Part shown: positions 34,574 to 43,385 of the stretch, piece by piece | Layout: each line of letters opens with the position of its first letter | How positions within the stretch are numbered: position 1 is the first letter of the stretch | Assembly: GCA_030148165.1 (NCBI GenBank) | Contig: JASBTZ010000009.1 | Span: 1 to 64,000 of the forward strand | Source: Bacteroidota bacterium | GTDB taxonomy: Bacteria; Bacteroidota; Bacteroidia; Flavobacteriales_D; Crocinitomicaceae | DNA: 64,000 nucleotides | Direction: 5' to 3' | The notes under the pieces: generated by a model | What the model was told of the DNA's origin: nothing | The model's database searches: none | The model's input: the letters and a program-made list of their open reading frames with translations, nothing else | Program-made: the position numbers and the translations under genes

Positions 34574-35221
34574 CTACTGCATAAAAGCATACATTAAAAT
34601 GTTGGCTCCCATTTTTAGAGCCTCCTGTCTTTTTTCCGGGGCGTCATTGTGTACGTCCTGGTTTTCCCAACCATCGCTCAGATCGGTTTCATAGGTATAT
34701 AAACATACCAATCTTCCGTCTATAATTATGCCAAATGCCTGAGGCCTTTTGCCGTCGTGTTCATGAATTTTTGGTAATCCATTGAAGTCATACTTCTGAT
34801 GAAAAATATCATGATCGAATGGTAACTCAATCAATTCATTGTTGGGAAAAACCTTTTTCAATTCTAATCGAATAAACTCATCCATTCCGTAATTGTCATC
34901 GATGTGCAAAAAACCTCCGCCTTCCAAATAGGTTCTAAGATTTTCCGCTTCTGAGCTAGAGAAAACAACGTTGCCGTGTCCGGTCATATGAATATATGGA
35001 TACAACAACAGGTCAGGACTACCGACTTCAACATACGGAGTTTCCTTGCTAATATTCGTTCCCAGATTATCATTGCAAAAGTTAACCAAATTGGGAAGCG
35101 CAGTAGGATTGGCGTAATAATCTCCGCCACCGCTGTATTTAAGGACAGCAATCTGCATGCCGGACTGACCCATAAGAAAGAATCCACTTACGCAAATGAT
35201 AATACTAATTATAAACTTCAT
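34574..35221 (-). CDS. DUF4159 domain exported protein
   Basis: The 215-aa protein has a signal peptide (IISIIICVSGFFLMGQ) and one DUF4159 domain. Motifs: IAVLKYSGGGDYYANPTALP, LLLYPYIHMTGHGNVVFS, TYLEGGGFLHIDDNYGMDEF and LPFDHDIFHQKYDF. The fold resembles glutamine-amidotransferase-like domains, but no clear catalytic Cys is visible. It probably acts in the periplasm. It is the last gene of the pepT-holA-rsmE operon and overlaps rsmE by 4 nt. Function unknown. Confidence 0.85.
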   Translation of the reverse strand: MKFIISIIICVSGFFLMGQSGMQIAVLKYSGGGDYYANPTALPNLVNFCNDNLGTNISKETPYVEVGSPDLLLYPYIHMTGHGNVVFSSSEAENLRTYLEGGGFLHIDDNYGMDEFIRLELKKVFPNNELIELPFDHDIFHQKYDFNGLPKIHEHDGKRPQAFGIIIDGRLVCLYTYETDLSDGWENQDVHNDAPEKRQEALKMGANILMYAFMQ

Positions 35222-35910
35222 AATAATTTTAATGCTGCTTCTGTACAGGCCACAATTCCAGCCGTTTCTGTACGAAGCCGATTGTTACCTAAAGTAATTG
35301 ATTTATAACCGTTATCCAAAGCGACCGCTAACTCTTCGTTTGTAAAATCACCTTCCGGTCCAATTAGAATAGGTCCTGTTAATGATTTATCCGCCTGGAG
35401 AATGTTAGTCTTGTCACCATCATAACAGTGGGCTATTAGGCCCTTTGGATTCTCTTTAACAAATGAACTGAATTCCGATACCTCATTGATTTTGGGTAGA
35501 AACCATCGACCTGATTGTTTCATTGCAGAAACAGCTTTCCGTTCGAATCGATCTAATTTCAATTTGATACGTTCAGAATTTTTTGTGCGTAAAAAGCTGA
35601 TCTCATTTACCCCGATTTCAGTTGCCTTTTCTACAAACCATTCCATACGATCATTCTGCTTAGTTGGGGCAATTGCAATGTGAATGGAGTTCACCGGATG
35701 TTCCCGCGATTGAATTCTTCTGACAGATACCTTACAGCTTTTGGAGCTCTCAGTTAAGACGCAATCGTAGTAATTTCCATTCCCGTCTAAAAGTGCCAAT
35801 TCATCTCCTTCTTTCATCCTAAGAACGCGCACAATGTGCTTTGACTCTTCCGGACTAAGGGTATGAGTTTTAGTTCCAGGGTTTATATGTGGATCGTAGA
35901 ATAAGCGCAT
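35218..35910 (-). CDS. rsmE: 16S rRNA m3U1498 methyltransferase
   Basis: RsmE methylates N3 of U1498 in 16S rRNA. The 230-aa SPOUT protein is complete: an N-terminal PUA-like part (MRLFYDPHINPGTKTHTLSP, ESKHIVRVLRMKEGDEL) and the knot with ILIGPEGDFTNEELAVAL and SITLGNNRLRTETAGIVA. It overlaps holA by 1 nt and DUF4159 by 4 nt. Family identification is firm. Confidence 0.95.
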   Translation of the reverse strand: MRLFYDPHINPGTKTHTLSPEESKHIVRVLRMKEGDELALLDGNGNYYDCVLTESSKSCKVSVRRIQSREHPVNSIHIAIAPTKQNDRMEWFVEKATEIGVNEISFLRTKNSERIKLKLDRFERKAVSAMKQSGRWFLPKINEVSEFSSFVKENPKGLIAHCYDGDKTNILQADKSLTGPILIGPEGDFTNEELAVALDNGYKSITLGNNRLRTETAGIVACTEAALKLL

Positions 35911-36908
35911 TAGTGCATCAGACGATAAATCATTTCTTTCATTAACTGACCATCAGTTGATGAGCTATCGCCAACTCCTTTGGCTTTTAGATCATATTCA
36001 TGGAGGATGGCAATATTGGTTGCAATTTTTTTGGGCTTATAAATTTTAGCGGAGTTCAATAATTTTCCGGCAACGAAGGGATGAACTTTAAGTGTACTCG
36101 CAATTACTTCTTTTGATTTATTATCGAGGAAGTGAATTCTCATTAATCTTTCAAAATGACTATAAATGTTAGCAGTGATCGGTATGATTGATCCTGCTTT
36201 TGGATTATGAGCGAAATAGTCTACGATGACATTAGCTTTATGGATATCCCTTTCACTAATGGCATTAACCAGCTCATACATATTGTAATCTTTCGATATT
36301 CCGATATTCTCTTCAATATGTACATCGTTTATAACTGTTCCTTTTTCAACCAGAATTTCCAGCTTATCCAACTCATTGACGATCTTACTAATATCGTTAC
36401 CCAGAAACTCTGCAAGTAATATAGATGCTTTAGGAGTGATACCAAACCCTTTCTCTTTAACATAACCTGAAATCCACTGTTCCAGTTTGTATTCGGGAAT
36501 TTTATCTGACTTATAAACGATGCCGTTCTGGGCCGCTGATTTCATTATTTTCTTGCGACTGTCATAACTCTTGTACTTATAGTTGATTACAAAAATCGTC
36601 GTATCCGATGGGCTCTCCATATATCCCTCCAGCTCTTCAATCTTTTTAAGATCCTGAGCCTCTTTCAAAATGACAATTCTCCGTTCGGACATCATCGGGT
36701 ATTCCCGAAGAGTAGAAATAAGTGATTGAACTTCTGTATCCTTACCGTAAACCACTGTTTGATTAAAATCCCGCTCGTGTTCTTCCAGTGCATGTTCAAC
36801 AATAGCATCTGTTATAGCATCAATAAAATAAGGTTCTTCGCCATGGAGAAAATATACTTTCTCAAAATTACCCTGATTAATCTGTTCTATGACAAGCTTA
36901 TAATCCAT
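35910..36908 (-). CDS. holA: DNA polymerase III subunit delta
   Basis: The delta subunit opens the beta clamp as part of the clamp-loader complex. The 332-aa protein has the AAA-like N-terminal domain (GNFEKVYFLHGEEPYFIDAI, SERRIVILKEAQDLKKIEEL), a middle LLAEFLGNDISKIVNELDKL, and a helical C-terminal collar region. It is slightly divergent, as usual for this subunit. It overlaps pepT and rsmE by 1 nt each, forming a compact housekeeping operon. Confidence 0.9.
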   Translation of the reverse strand: MDYKLVIEQINQGNFEKVYFLHGEEPYFIDAITDAIVEHALEEHERDFNQTVVYGKDTEVQSLISTLREYPMMSERRIVILKEAQDLKKIEELEGYMESPSDTTIFVINYKYKSYDSRKKIMKSAAQNGIVYKSDKIPEYKLEQWISGYVKEKGFGITPKASILLAEFLGNDISKIVNELDKLEILVEKGTVINDVHIEENIGISKDYNMYELVNAISERDIHKANVIVDYFAHNPKAGSIIPITANIYSHFERLMRIHFLDNKSKEVIASTLKVHPFVAGKLLNSAKIYKPKKIATNIAILHEYDLKAKGVGDSSSTDGQLMKEMIYRLMH

Positions 36909-38155
36909 TATTGATGTTTCGCCCAGATTTGTACCAGTTCTGTCAACGTCGCCACAGCTTTTTCCATGTCCTGAACACTCACGTATTCATGACGCGAATG
37001 AATGGCCATTTCACCTGTGAATATATTTGGACACGGCATTCCCATAAAAGACAAGCGAGATCCATCTGTTCCGCCTCGGATTATTTCGGGAGCCGGAGTA
37101 ACGCCAGCTTGAGTCATAGCCTTAATCGCATAATCCGTAACAAAAGGTACTTCCTTAATTTTCTCCTTCATGTTGCGGTACTGCTCCTTCACTTCAAATT
37201 CATATTTGAGTTCCGGATAGTTGGAAAGCGTGTTTTTGAGAATTCTTTCTAATCTTTCTTCGTATTCAGCTAGTTTAGTCGTATCGTGATCACGTATAAT
37301 AAATTTCAATGTCGCTTCTTCCATTGTACCACTTAAATTCGTGGGGTGTACAAAGCCTTCTCTATTTTCAGTTGTTTCCGGTGACCAACTATCTTTTGGT
37401 AAGGAGGCAATAAAGTCTGATGCTACTTTGATAGCGTTTACCATCTTATCTTTAGCATATCCGGGATGGGCAGCAATTCCTTCGATCCTGATAGTCACCC
37501 CATCGGCAGAAAAGCTTTCGTCTTCTATCGAACCTAGCGTACCCCCGTCCAGGGTATATCCAAAATCAGCATTGAGTTTGTCCATGTCAAGTTTATCCAC
37601 TCCACGCCCTACTTCTTCATCCGGTGTAAATAATACTCGAATCGAAGGATGAGGTATTTCGGGATTCTTCTTCAAATGATGAACCAGATCCATGATTATT
37701 GCGACTCCTGCTTTATCATCCGCACCTAACAGAGTGAGTCCACTCGCTGTTATTAGATCATCTCCGATCTTTTCCTTCAGATAAGGGTGTTGTTCCGTCG
37801 TAATAATTTGTGTCGGATCATCCGGTAAGGTGATCGGATTTCCGTTATAATTTTCATGGACGATTGGTTTAACATTCGTTCCACTGCAATCAGGAGCAGT
37901 ATCCATATGGGAACAAAAACAAATAGTGGGTAAATCGTCCTTGCCCGTATTATTTGGTATGGTACCAAATACGTAACCCCACTCATCCATTTCTGCATCC
38001 TCAACCCCGAGATCTTTCAGTTCCTGAACGAGCTCACGTCCAAGATCTTTCTGAATCATCGACGAAGGAAAAGACTCTGAATCAGGATCGGCAGTGGTGT
38101 CAATTTTAGCGTATTTGATGAAGCGGTCTTTAACCGTAGATATGTAGTTGTCCAT
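36908..38155 (-). CDS. pepT: Peptidase T (tripeptide aminopeptidase)
   Basis: PepT is a cytosolic M20 dizinc aminopeptidase that cleaves N-terminal residues from tripeptides. At 415 aa it is full length. Zinc and catalytic motifs are visible: ICFCSHMDTAPD, LLGADDKAGVAI, VLFTPDEEVGRGVD, ADFGYTLDGGTLGSIE, IIRGGTDGSRLSFMG and a late HSRHEYV. It leads the pepT-holA-rsmE-DUF4159 operon. A perfect -7 box lies 16 nt before the start. Confidence 0.96.
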   Translation of the reverse strand: MDNYISTVKDRFIKYAKIDTTADPDSESFPSSMIQKDLGRELVQELKDLGVEDAEMDEWGYVFGTIPNNTGKDDLPTICFCSHMDTAPDCSGTNVKPIVHENYNGNPITLPDDPTQIITTEQHPYLKEKIGDDLITASGLTLLGADDKAGVAIIMDLVHHLKKNPEIPHPSIRVLFTPDEEVGRGVDKLDMDKLNADFGYTLDGGTLGSIEDESFSADGVTIRIEGIAAHPGYAKDKMVNAIKVASDFIASLPKDSWSPETTENREGFVHPTNLSGTMEEATLKFIIRDHDTTKLAEYEERLERILKNTLSNYPELKYEFEVKEQYRNMKEKIKEVPFVTDYAIKAMTQAGVTPAPEIIRGGTDGSRLSFMGMPCPNIFTGEMAIHSRHEYVSVQDMEKAVATLTELVQIWAKHQ

Positions 38156-38171
38156 GAAATTCTGATTTGTC

Positions 38172-38179
38172 CAAATGTA
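38172..38179 (-). promoter_or_regulatory. -7 box (TACATTTG) for the pepT operon
   Basis: A perfect TAnnTTTG on the minus strand, 16 nt before the pepT ATG. Its -33 region falls inside the ndk terminator (38188-38218), so the two units are packed back to back. Confidence 0.5.
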
Positions 38180-38187
38180 ATCATTTA

Positions 38188-38218
38188 GAAAAAAAAAAGG
38201 CCCTCACTTTGAGAGCCT
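38188..38218 (-). terminator. Terminator of ndk
   Basis: Read on the minus strand, AGGCTCTCA and TGAGGGCCT pair (one wobble) around a 3-nt loop and run into about ten T residues. It lies 22 nt after the ndk stop. Confidence 0.85.
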
Positions 38219-38239
38219 TTCACCATTAAATATGTTTAG

Positions 38240-38659
38240 TTAGAAAATCTCATTTTCATTGAAATGAAACCTTCCTTCGATTCCTGCATTTTCGTCAGAA
38301 TCTGATCCATGAACCGCGTTGCGACCTTTGGATTCCGCATATAATTTCCTGATGGTACCATCAGCTGCTTCCGCAGGATCAGTTGCGCCAATCAAAGCTC
38401 TGAAATCTTCAACGGCATTGTCTTTTTCCAGGATCGCTGCCACTATTGGACCAGAAGTCATGTATTCTACCAACTCACCAAAGAACGGACGCTCTTTGTG
38501 AACAGCGTAAAATTCTTTGGCTTGATCTTCAGAAAGACGTGTGTATTTCATCGCCTTCACCTCAAATCCAGCTTGAATGATCATGTCAATGATCTTTCCC
38601 ATATACCCGTTTTCGATTGCATCGGGCTTTAACATTGTGAATGTTCTGTTTCCTGCCAT
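38240..38659 (-). CDS. ndk: Nucleoside-diphosphate kinase
   Basis: Ndk transfers the gamma-phosphate from ATP to other NDPs through a phospho-histidine. The 139-aa protein is full length with [20 protein letters not shown] at the start, [20 protein letters not shown], and the catalytic His in [12 protein letters not shown]. It is a single-gene unit with its own promoter (38687-38694) and terminator (38188-38218). Confidence 0.98.
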   Translation of the reverse strand: MAGNRTFTMLKPDAIENGYMGKIIDMIIQAGFEVKAMKYTRLSEDQAKEFYAVHKERPFFGELVEYMTSGPIVAAILEKDNAVEDFRALIGATDPAEAADGTIRKLYAESKGRNAVHGSDSDENAGIEGRFHFNENEIF

Positions 38660-38686
38660 TTTCTTTTGTTTGACTTAAATTTGTGG

Positions 38687-38694
38687 CAAAGATA
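38687..38694 (-). promoter_or_regulatory. -7 box (TATCTTTG) for ndk
   Basis: A perfect TAnnTTTG on the minus strand, 27 nt before the ndk ATG, giving a leader of about 20 nt. The -33 position reads TTCC, a weak match to TTTG. Confidence 0.55.
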
Positions 38695-38717
38695 ATCAAT
38701 TGAAATTGTTGCAGGAA

Positions 38718-40103
38718 TTATTTATTCCTTAAATCCTTCACGAAATCGATGAATGAATCGAGGTCGTTCTTGGTGGTTGCAAGTCCAACTGAAATTCTTG
38801 TTGCTCCTCGCATTTTGTTCAGTGCCTTGATCATGTCATGGTAGTCACCGGAATCTCTACTGTTGAAGTAATTCGAAATCTCATCTGTGGTCAAACAGTT
38901 GTTTACCTCATCAATTCCCGGATTGCAAAAACACCCTGACCGAATAGAGATATTTCTTTCATTCGTCATGTTTTCAATCTTCTCGAAGTTGTAGGATTCA
39001 CCTTGTGTATTGAAAAACTTGACGATGATTGTTCCTCCCTGATCATTGCCATCTGCCGGACCAAAAACCCTGACAACTTCTTTATTATTATCATGTTTGA
39101 TTGTTCTCAATTCGGACTTTAGATAATCTATTAATGATTTAACACGCTGGCTCAGACGATCCATCCCTATCTCTTTCATAAAATCGAGTCCGGTCTTTAA
39201 TGCAGGTATTCCCAGATAGTTAATCGTTCCGTTTTCGAATCGTTCGTGATTAGCTATGAGAAAATGGTCGCTACTTGCAACGGATACAAGACTCACGGTG
39301 CCACCGGCAAACCAGGGTTTTTCCAGTTTATTGAACGATTCTTTATGTATTAAAAGACAACCTAATCCAGTAGGGTAGCCGAAAATCTTATAAAAGGAAA
39401 TGGAGACAAAATCAGGATGAACACGGCTCAAGTCTAGAGTTGAAGTAGGTACAAAAGCTGCGGCATCCAACAAAACATCCCATCCTTTACTTTTAGCTTC
39501 ACTAACCAGCTCGAGGCTGTGTTTAACACCTGTCACATTTGACTGAGCAGGAAATGCAAATAATCGATTTTTGCCTGCCCCGTTATTTAAACGCTCGGAT
39601 AAAATCTCCTTGTTGATCTTTAAATCTTCATACTGAATCGGAAAGTATTCATGACGGCCACCTTTTTTTCGGCAATATTCACGGATACCATTTACTGAAT
39701 TGTGATTGTCAGCTATAAGCAAGAATTCACCGTCCTTGTCAAAAGGATAGCATTCACCAACTATTTTTAATGCATTGGATGCATTTGAAGTAAAAACACA
39801 GTAATAGTCATCGGCATTAAAAAAGTCGAGTACAGCCTGACGAGCTTCTTCCACCAGTTTCGTAGCACTCATCGAGGTAGGATTGGTTGAGTGTGGGTTC
39901 CCGAAGGTGCCATTTTTCAATTGTTCAAGATGATTTGTTACAAGTGATTCCGGGTAGAGATTGCCACCTGTATAGTCCAGATACACATGTTGATTATCAT
40001 CCAGACGCTTGAATTCTGAAGATCTCAGATCGTTAAAGAACTCTTCGTGCATTATGCTTCCTGTGTTAGCCATCTTAGGGCTAGATTTAAAAACTTTAAA
40101 CAT
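38718..40103 (-). CDS. Class V aminotransferase, cysteine desulfurase-like
   Basis: The 461-aa PLP enzyme resembles molybdenum-cofactor sulfurase-type members of class V. Visible blocks: VYLDYTGGNLYPESLVTNHL, GNPHSTNPTS, FTSNASNALKIVGE, LLDAAAFVPT, the PLP-lysine region SISFYKIFGYPTGLG, and SIRSGCFCNPG, whose Cys could be the sulfur acceptor. Both the substrate-Lys and Cys positions are present, so it is probably active on cysteine or a related amino acid. Start is 40103, or 40073 (MANTGS). It is a lone gene divergent from a ZIP transporter. Confidence 0.82.
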   Translation of the reverse strand: MFKVFKSSPKMANTGSIMHEEFFNDLRSSEFKRLDDNQHVYLDYTGGNLYPESLVTNHLEQLKNGTFGNPHSTNPTSMSATKLVEEARQAVLDFFNADDYYCVFTSNASNALKIVGECYPFDKDGEFLLIADNHNSVNGIREYCRKKGGRHEYFPIQYEDLKINKEILSERLNNGAGKNRLFAFPAQSNVTGVKHSLELVSEAKSKGWDVLLDAAAFVPTSTLDLSRVHPDFVSISFYKIFGYPTGLGCLLIHKESFNKLEKPWFAGGTVSLVSVASSDHFLIANHERFENGTINYLGIPALKTGLDFMKEIGMDRLSQRVKSLIDYLKSELRTIKHDNNKEVVRVFGPADGNDQGGTIIVKFFNTQGESYNFEKIENMTNERNISIRSGCFCNPGIDEVNNCLTTDEISNYFNSRDSGDYHDMIKALNKMRGATRISVGLATTKNDLDSFIDFVKDLRNK

Positions 40104-40201
40104 TCAGTGAATTTGAGTAGGATAATATTACTAAGACTTGACGCAATTATCAAATAAAAGAATTTTAGTTTCCTTGAAATTCTAAATTGAATTAATCTTG
40201 T

Positions 40202-40209
40202 TAGATTTG
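40202..40209 (+). promoter_or_regulatory. -7 box (TAGATTTG) for the ZIP transporter
   Basis: A perfect TAnnTTTG lies 18 nt upstream of the ATG at 40228. A TTG sits 25 nt before it, longer than the usual spacing. Confidence 0.4.
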
Positions 40210-40227
40210 TCTAACTTTTTGTAATAA

Positions 40228-41052
40228 ATGGAATCGATAATTGAATATTTCAGTGAGATAAACCCTGTCCTTGCAGCCTTGTATGCAACCTTGTTTACCT
40301 GGGGACTGACTGCAGCTGGAGCCGCTCTCGTTTTCTTTTTCAAGAGTATGCATCGTGGTGTATTGGATGCCATGCTTGGATTCACAGGAGGTGTAATGAT
40401 CGCTGCAAGTTTTTGGTCACTATTAAATCCGGCAATTGATATGTCCGAAAAGATGTACCCGGGATGGTCATGGATGCCGGCAGCAGTTGGATTCTTAATT
40501 GGGGCTTTATTTCTGTATGGGCTCGACAAATTGATGCCTCACCTACACATAAATTTTAGGGTGGATGAATCGGAAGGTCTTAAGACACAATGGCACAAGA
40601 CTACCTTGCTCGTATTAGCTATTACCTTACATAACATTCCGGAAGGTTTAGCTGTAGGTATTTTGTTTGGTGCAGCTGGAATAGGAATGGAAGATGCGAC
40701 AATAGCTGGTGCAGTAGCACTTGCGATAGGAATAGGAATTCAGAATTTCCCGGAAGGATTTGCAGTTGCAATGCCACTACGCAGACAGGGAGTAAGTAGG
40801 CGAAAAAGTTTTTGGTATGGACAGTTATCTGCGATCGTGGAACCGATATTTGGTGTACTCGGTGCAATTGCTGTAATATACATGCAGCCGATTCTACCAT
40901 TTGCACTTGCTTTTGCGGCTGGCGCGATGATTTATGTAGTCGTTGAAGAGGTGATTCCGGAGACCCAGAGAGATAAATATACCGATGTTGCTGTGCTCGG
41001 ATTTATTGGTGGGTTTCTGGTCATGATGATTCTCGATGTATCCTTAGGATAA
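40228..41052 (+). CDS. ZIP family divalent metal transporter
   Basis: The 274-aa inner membrane protein imports zinc or other divalent metals. About eight helices are predicted. The metal site in helices 4 and 5 is intact: ITLHNIPEGLAVG and IGIQNFPEGFAVAMPLR, as in ZupT-like proteins. A short loop with HLHINF could be a weak metal-binding patch. It is a lone gene with its own -7 box, 25 bp before the promoter of the candidate RNA. Metal specificity cannot be read from sequence. Confidence 0.93.
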   Translation: MESIIEYFSEINPVLAALYATLFTWGLTAAGAALVFFFKSMHRGVLDAMLGFTGGVMIAASFWSLLNPAIDMSEKMYPGWSWMPAAVGFLIGALFLYGLDKLMPHLHINFRVDESEGLKTQWHKTTLLVLAITLHNIPEGLAVGILFGAAGIGMEDATIAGAVALAIGIGIQNFPEGFAVAMPLRRQGVSRRKSFWYGQLSAIVEPIFGVLGAIAVIYMQPILPFALAFAAGAMIYVVVEEVIPETQRDKYTDVAVLGFIGGFLVMMILDVSLG

Positions 41053-41079
41053 TTTTAACAAAATTTTAAGTCAAAAGTA

Positions 41080-41110
41080 TTTGGTAGTTAAATTTCTACC
41101 TGTATCTTTG
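41080..41110 (+). promoter_or_regulatory. Canonical Bacteroidota promoter (TTTG-N19-TATCTTTG)
   Basis: TTTG (41080-41083) and TATCTTTG (41103-41110) are separated by exactly 19 nt, a perfect fit to the housekeeping consensus and the best promoter seen in the window. Transcription should begin near 41115-41118. Confidence 0.75.
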
Positions 41111-41116
41111 TTTTAT

Positions 41117-41215
41117 CAAAGGCGATGAAGTTCTATTATCGTTTTTGGGTTTTATAGTTTTAGCATGGTTTAGCAGGAAGAGGAAGAAGTTTCATTTAAA
41201 CTTGTTCCTCTTTTT
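41117..41215 (+). ncRNA. Candidate ~100-nt small RNA or attenuated leader
   Basis: The segment lies between a perfect promoter (41080-41110) and a strong terminator (41178-41216), and contains no plausible ORF. Near the 5' end CGATGA pairs with TTATCG (about 41124-41142). The 3' end is the terminator stem. It is 50 nt upstream of the 41266 gene, so it may be an independent sRNA or a leader whose terminator controls that gene. I could not fit it to a named RNA family by eye. Confidence 0.5.
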
Positions 41216-41216
41216 G
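41178..41216 (+). terminator. Terminator of the candidate small RNA
   Basis: AAGAGGAAGAAGTTT pairs over 15 positions (one mismatch) with AAACTTGTTCCTCTT around a 5-nt loop, followed by TTTGTTTT. Confidence 0.85.
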
Positions 41217-41265
41217 TTTTATAGAGTTTTTGCTTAGCTTTATCTAGTTATTAAAACCTCACACC

Positions 41266-42756
41266 ATGAAATCTATATTCCTTTGCACTCTCGCACTTTT
41301 CTTAACACCGCTTTCATTTAGTCAGACTCAAGGAATCTCTTATACCGCTGTAGGAAGAGGCGTTGCTACAACTTTTGTTACGGATTATCATTCACTCGGC
41401 ACAAATTCATCGGCTTTAGGTTGGGGTAACAGATTTGACAAGAATTTTACGATGGGTACGACTGAGTTTAACTTTGGTATTTATTCCGATTCGATGAATG
41501 TTGATAAACTTCGAAGTCTGTACAAAGCAATTAGAAAAGATATCAAAGGAGAAGAACAGGAGTCGGGAGAATGGGATCAGCAATTACAGTATGCAAAGGA
41601 ATATGCCAGAGCGGGTATTGCCATGGATGCAACATATAACTGGCTAGGCTTAGCTTATCACAATGAAAAGTTTGGTGGAATTGCGCTCAACATCAACGAA
41701 CAATATAATTGGTATTCCCGATTAAATGAAGAAACAACGGAGTTAATATTTGGGGGTAAGTTTGCCGATTATTTTGATTCCTTAACGGTGGTATTTGGGT
41801 CTGATACTTCTGTAATTGCCAATACTGGCAATATTTCAAATGACACACTTCAAAATGTGATACTTGGAACCATCAGTGTTCCTTTATTATTAAGCCAGAT
41901 AACAGATGGTTCAGAATTGCGAATGGTTTGGAATCGAAATTACAACTTTGGTTACGGACGAAAATTATTCGGAGATGATTCTACACTTGCCATTTATGGT
42001 GGAATAGGGGGTAGATTCATACAATCCATCGGTATGATTTCACTTGAATCTAAGGATGGTGAAGTAACCATGTATTCATCTTTATCACCTGGATACGATA
42101 TCGATTATGGATCACCGGCAATTTTTAATCCTTCAACATATACTGAAACCGGAGCAATACCACGACCTGTAGGAAGTGGTTTTGGTATCGATTTATCGGC
42201 GAGCGCAAAAATACTCGGCTTTTTGAAAGTAGGGTTGGCCGTTAATAATATTGGATCCGTTAAGTATACTCGAAATGTGTATAAAGTAAGGGATTCTATT
42301 GTTGGTAGCATGAGCCTGAATGGATTAGAGAATTATAATATTACTAATTCACTTGATCAACTTCTTCAGGATGGCGGTCTGCTTTCACTTGAAGGTCAGG
42401 AGGAGTACGTCTTAAAAAACCCAGCTACGATCAGAATGGGAGCAAGTATGAGTATTGGGAAAATAGCTAATGTTGGCCTTGATTTGATAGCTCCGTTCCA
42501 AAGCGGAATGCCGGGTACATTAGAGAATTTTGTCATGTCCATTGGTGGTGACATTCAACCTATTAAGTGGTTAACCTTGAGTGCCGGATATTTCGGCGGA
42601 GGAATTTATAAGCACAATATTCCAGTTGGAATCAATTTTGTTTTTGGAGGAGGATCGTACGAGGCAGGAATTGCTTCTCGTGATGCGTTGTCGTTCTTTT
42701 TGGATTCGTCAAACAGTATTTCGACTGCTTTCGGCTTTGCGAGAGTTCGATTCTAG
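41266..42756 (+). CDS. DUF5723-like outer-membrane beta-barrel protein
   Basis: The 496-aa protein has a signal peptide (MKSIFLCTLALFLTPLSFSQ) followed by repeated amphipathic strands. Family-like features are YTAVGRGVATTFVTDYHSLG, TNSSALGWGNRF near the N-terminus and IRMGASMSIGKIANVGLDLI near the C-terminus, ending in an aromatic-charged strand (FGFARVRF). This is the DUF5723/PorV-like layout of an outer-membrane barrel. It follows the candidate small RNA terminator by 50 nt. Its stop overlaps the convergent Nudix stop as CTAG. Function is unknown. Confidence 0.7.
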   Translation: MKSIFLCTLALFLTPLSFSQTQGISYTAVGRGVATTFVTDYHSLGTNSSALGWGNRFDKNFTMGTTEFNFGIYSDSMNVDKLRSLYKAIRKDIKGEEQESGEWDQQLQYAKEYARAGIAMDATYNWLGLAYHNEKFGGIALNINEQYNWYSRLNEETTELIFGGKFADYFDSLTVVFGSDTSVIANTGNISNDTLQNVILGTISVPLLLSQITDGSELRMVWNRNYNFGYGRKLFGDDSTLAIYGGIGGRFIQSIGMISLESKDGEVTMYSSLSPGYDIDYGSPAIFNPSTYTETGAIPRPVGSGFGIDLSASAKILGFLKVGLAVNNIGSVKYTRNVYKVRDSIVGSMSLNGLENYNITNSLDQLLQDGGLLSLEGQEEYVLKNPATIRMGASMSIGKIANVGLDLIAPFQSGMPGTLENFVMSIGGDIQPIKWLTLSAGYFGGGIYKHNIPVGINFVFGGGSYEAGIASRDALSFFLDSSNSISTAFGFARVRF

Positions 42757-43385
42757 ATCATTTTAAGAATCTCCCTGAATTCGGATAGCATCATGGCGGT
42801 TGCGCCCCAAACTATCTTCCCATCGATATCGAAGTAGGGTATGTCCTTGCGAACCATGTTGTCTGCAACTCGGATATCCGCTCTCTTTAATACATCTTCT
42901 CTCAGGAGATTTCTAATATTGAAATGTATAATATCATCGACCTCTCTTTTGTCCGGAATCAGATCCGGCAAGGATTGCATAGCAAATACGAAAGGCTGAA
43001 CTATAAATTTGCTAACAGGGATATGAATATCGCTTAGTTGACCAATCAATTCAGCGTAATCCATTGGAATATTTATTTCTTCGAAGGCTTCACGCCTCGC
43101 AGTGAATTCGAGGGAAATATCTTCCGGGTCTTCTTTCCCTCCGGGAAAAGCTATTTGGCCACCATGAACCCCTGGGTAGCGAGGTCTCTGAATTAAGATG
43201 GAATGCATTTCCCCAAGCGATTCATATAAGAAAATAGCTACAGCGGAATTTCGATATTCTTCTAAATCATCTATTTCTGAACTAACCGGCCTGTTTACTG
43301 GAAATACAAGTTGGTGAGCTGACTCTCCAGGCAAGTCGTTCTTCAACAAATTTTTTAGTTCATTGAATAAAGATGTACTTGACAT
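42753..43385 (-). CDS. CoA pyrophosphatase-like Nudix hydrolase
   Basis: The 210-aa cytosolic protein carries the full Nudix box (GGKEDPEDISLEFTARREAF followed by EEINI, about residues 75-99), preceded by VHGGQIAFPGG as in CoA/ADP-ribose-type pyrophosphatases (NUDT7/YeaB). It probably hydrolyses CoA or related dinucleotides. It overlaps the upstream lipoprotein gene by 1 nt (TAATG) and the convergent barrel gene by 4 nt. The exact substrate is inferred from the residues around the box. Confidence 0.9.
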   Translation of the reverse strand: MSSTSLFNELKNLLKNDLPGESAHQLVFPVNRPVSSEIDDLEEYRNSAVAIFLYESLGEMHSILIQRPRYPGVHGGQIAFPGGKEDPEDISLEFTARREAFEEINIPMDYAELIGQLSDIHIPVSKFIVQPFVFAMQSLPDLIPDKREVDDIIHFNIRNLLREDVLKRADIRVADNMVRKDIPYFDIDGKIVWGATAMMLSEFREILKMI

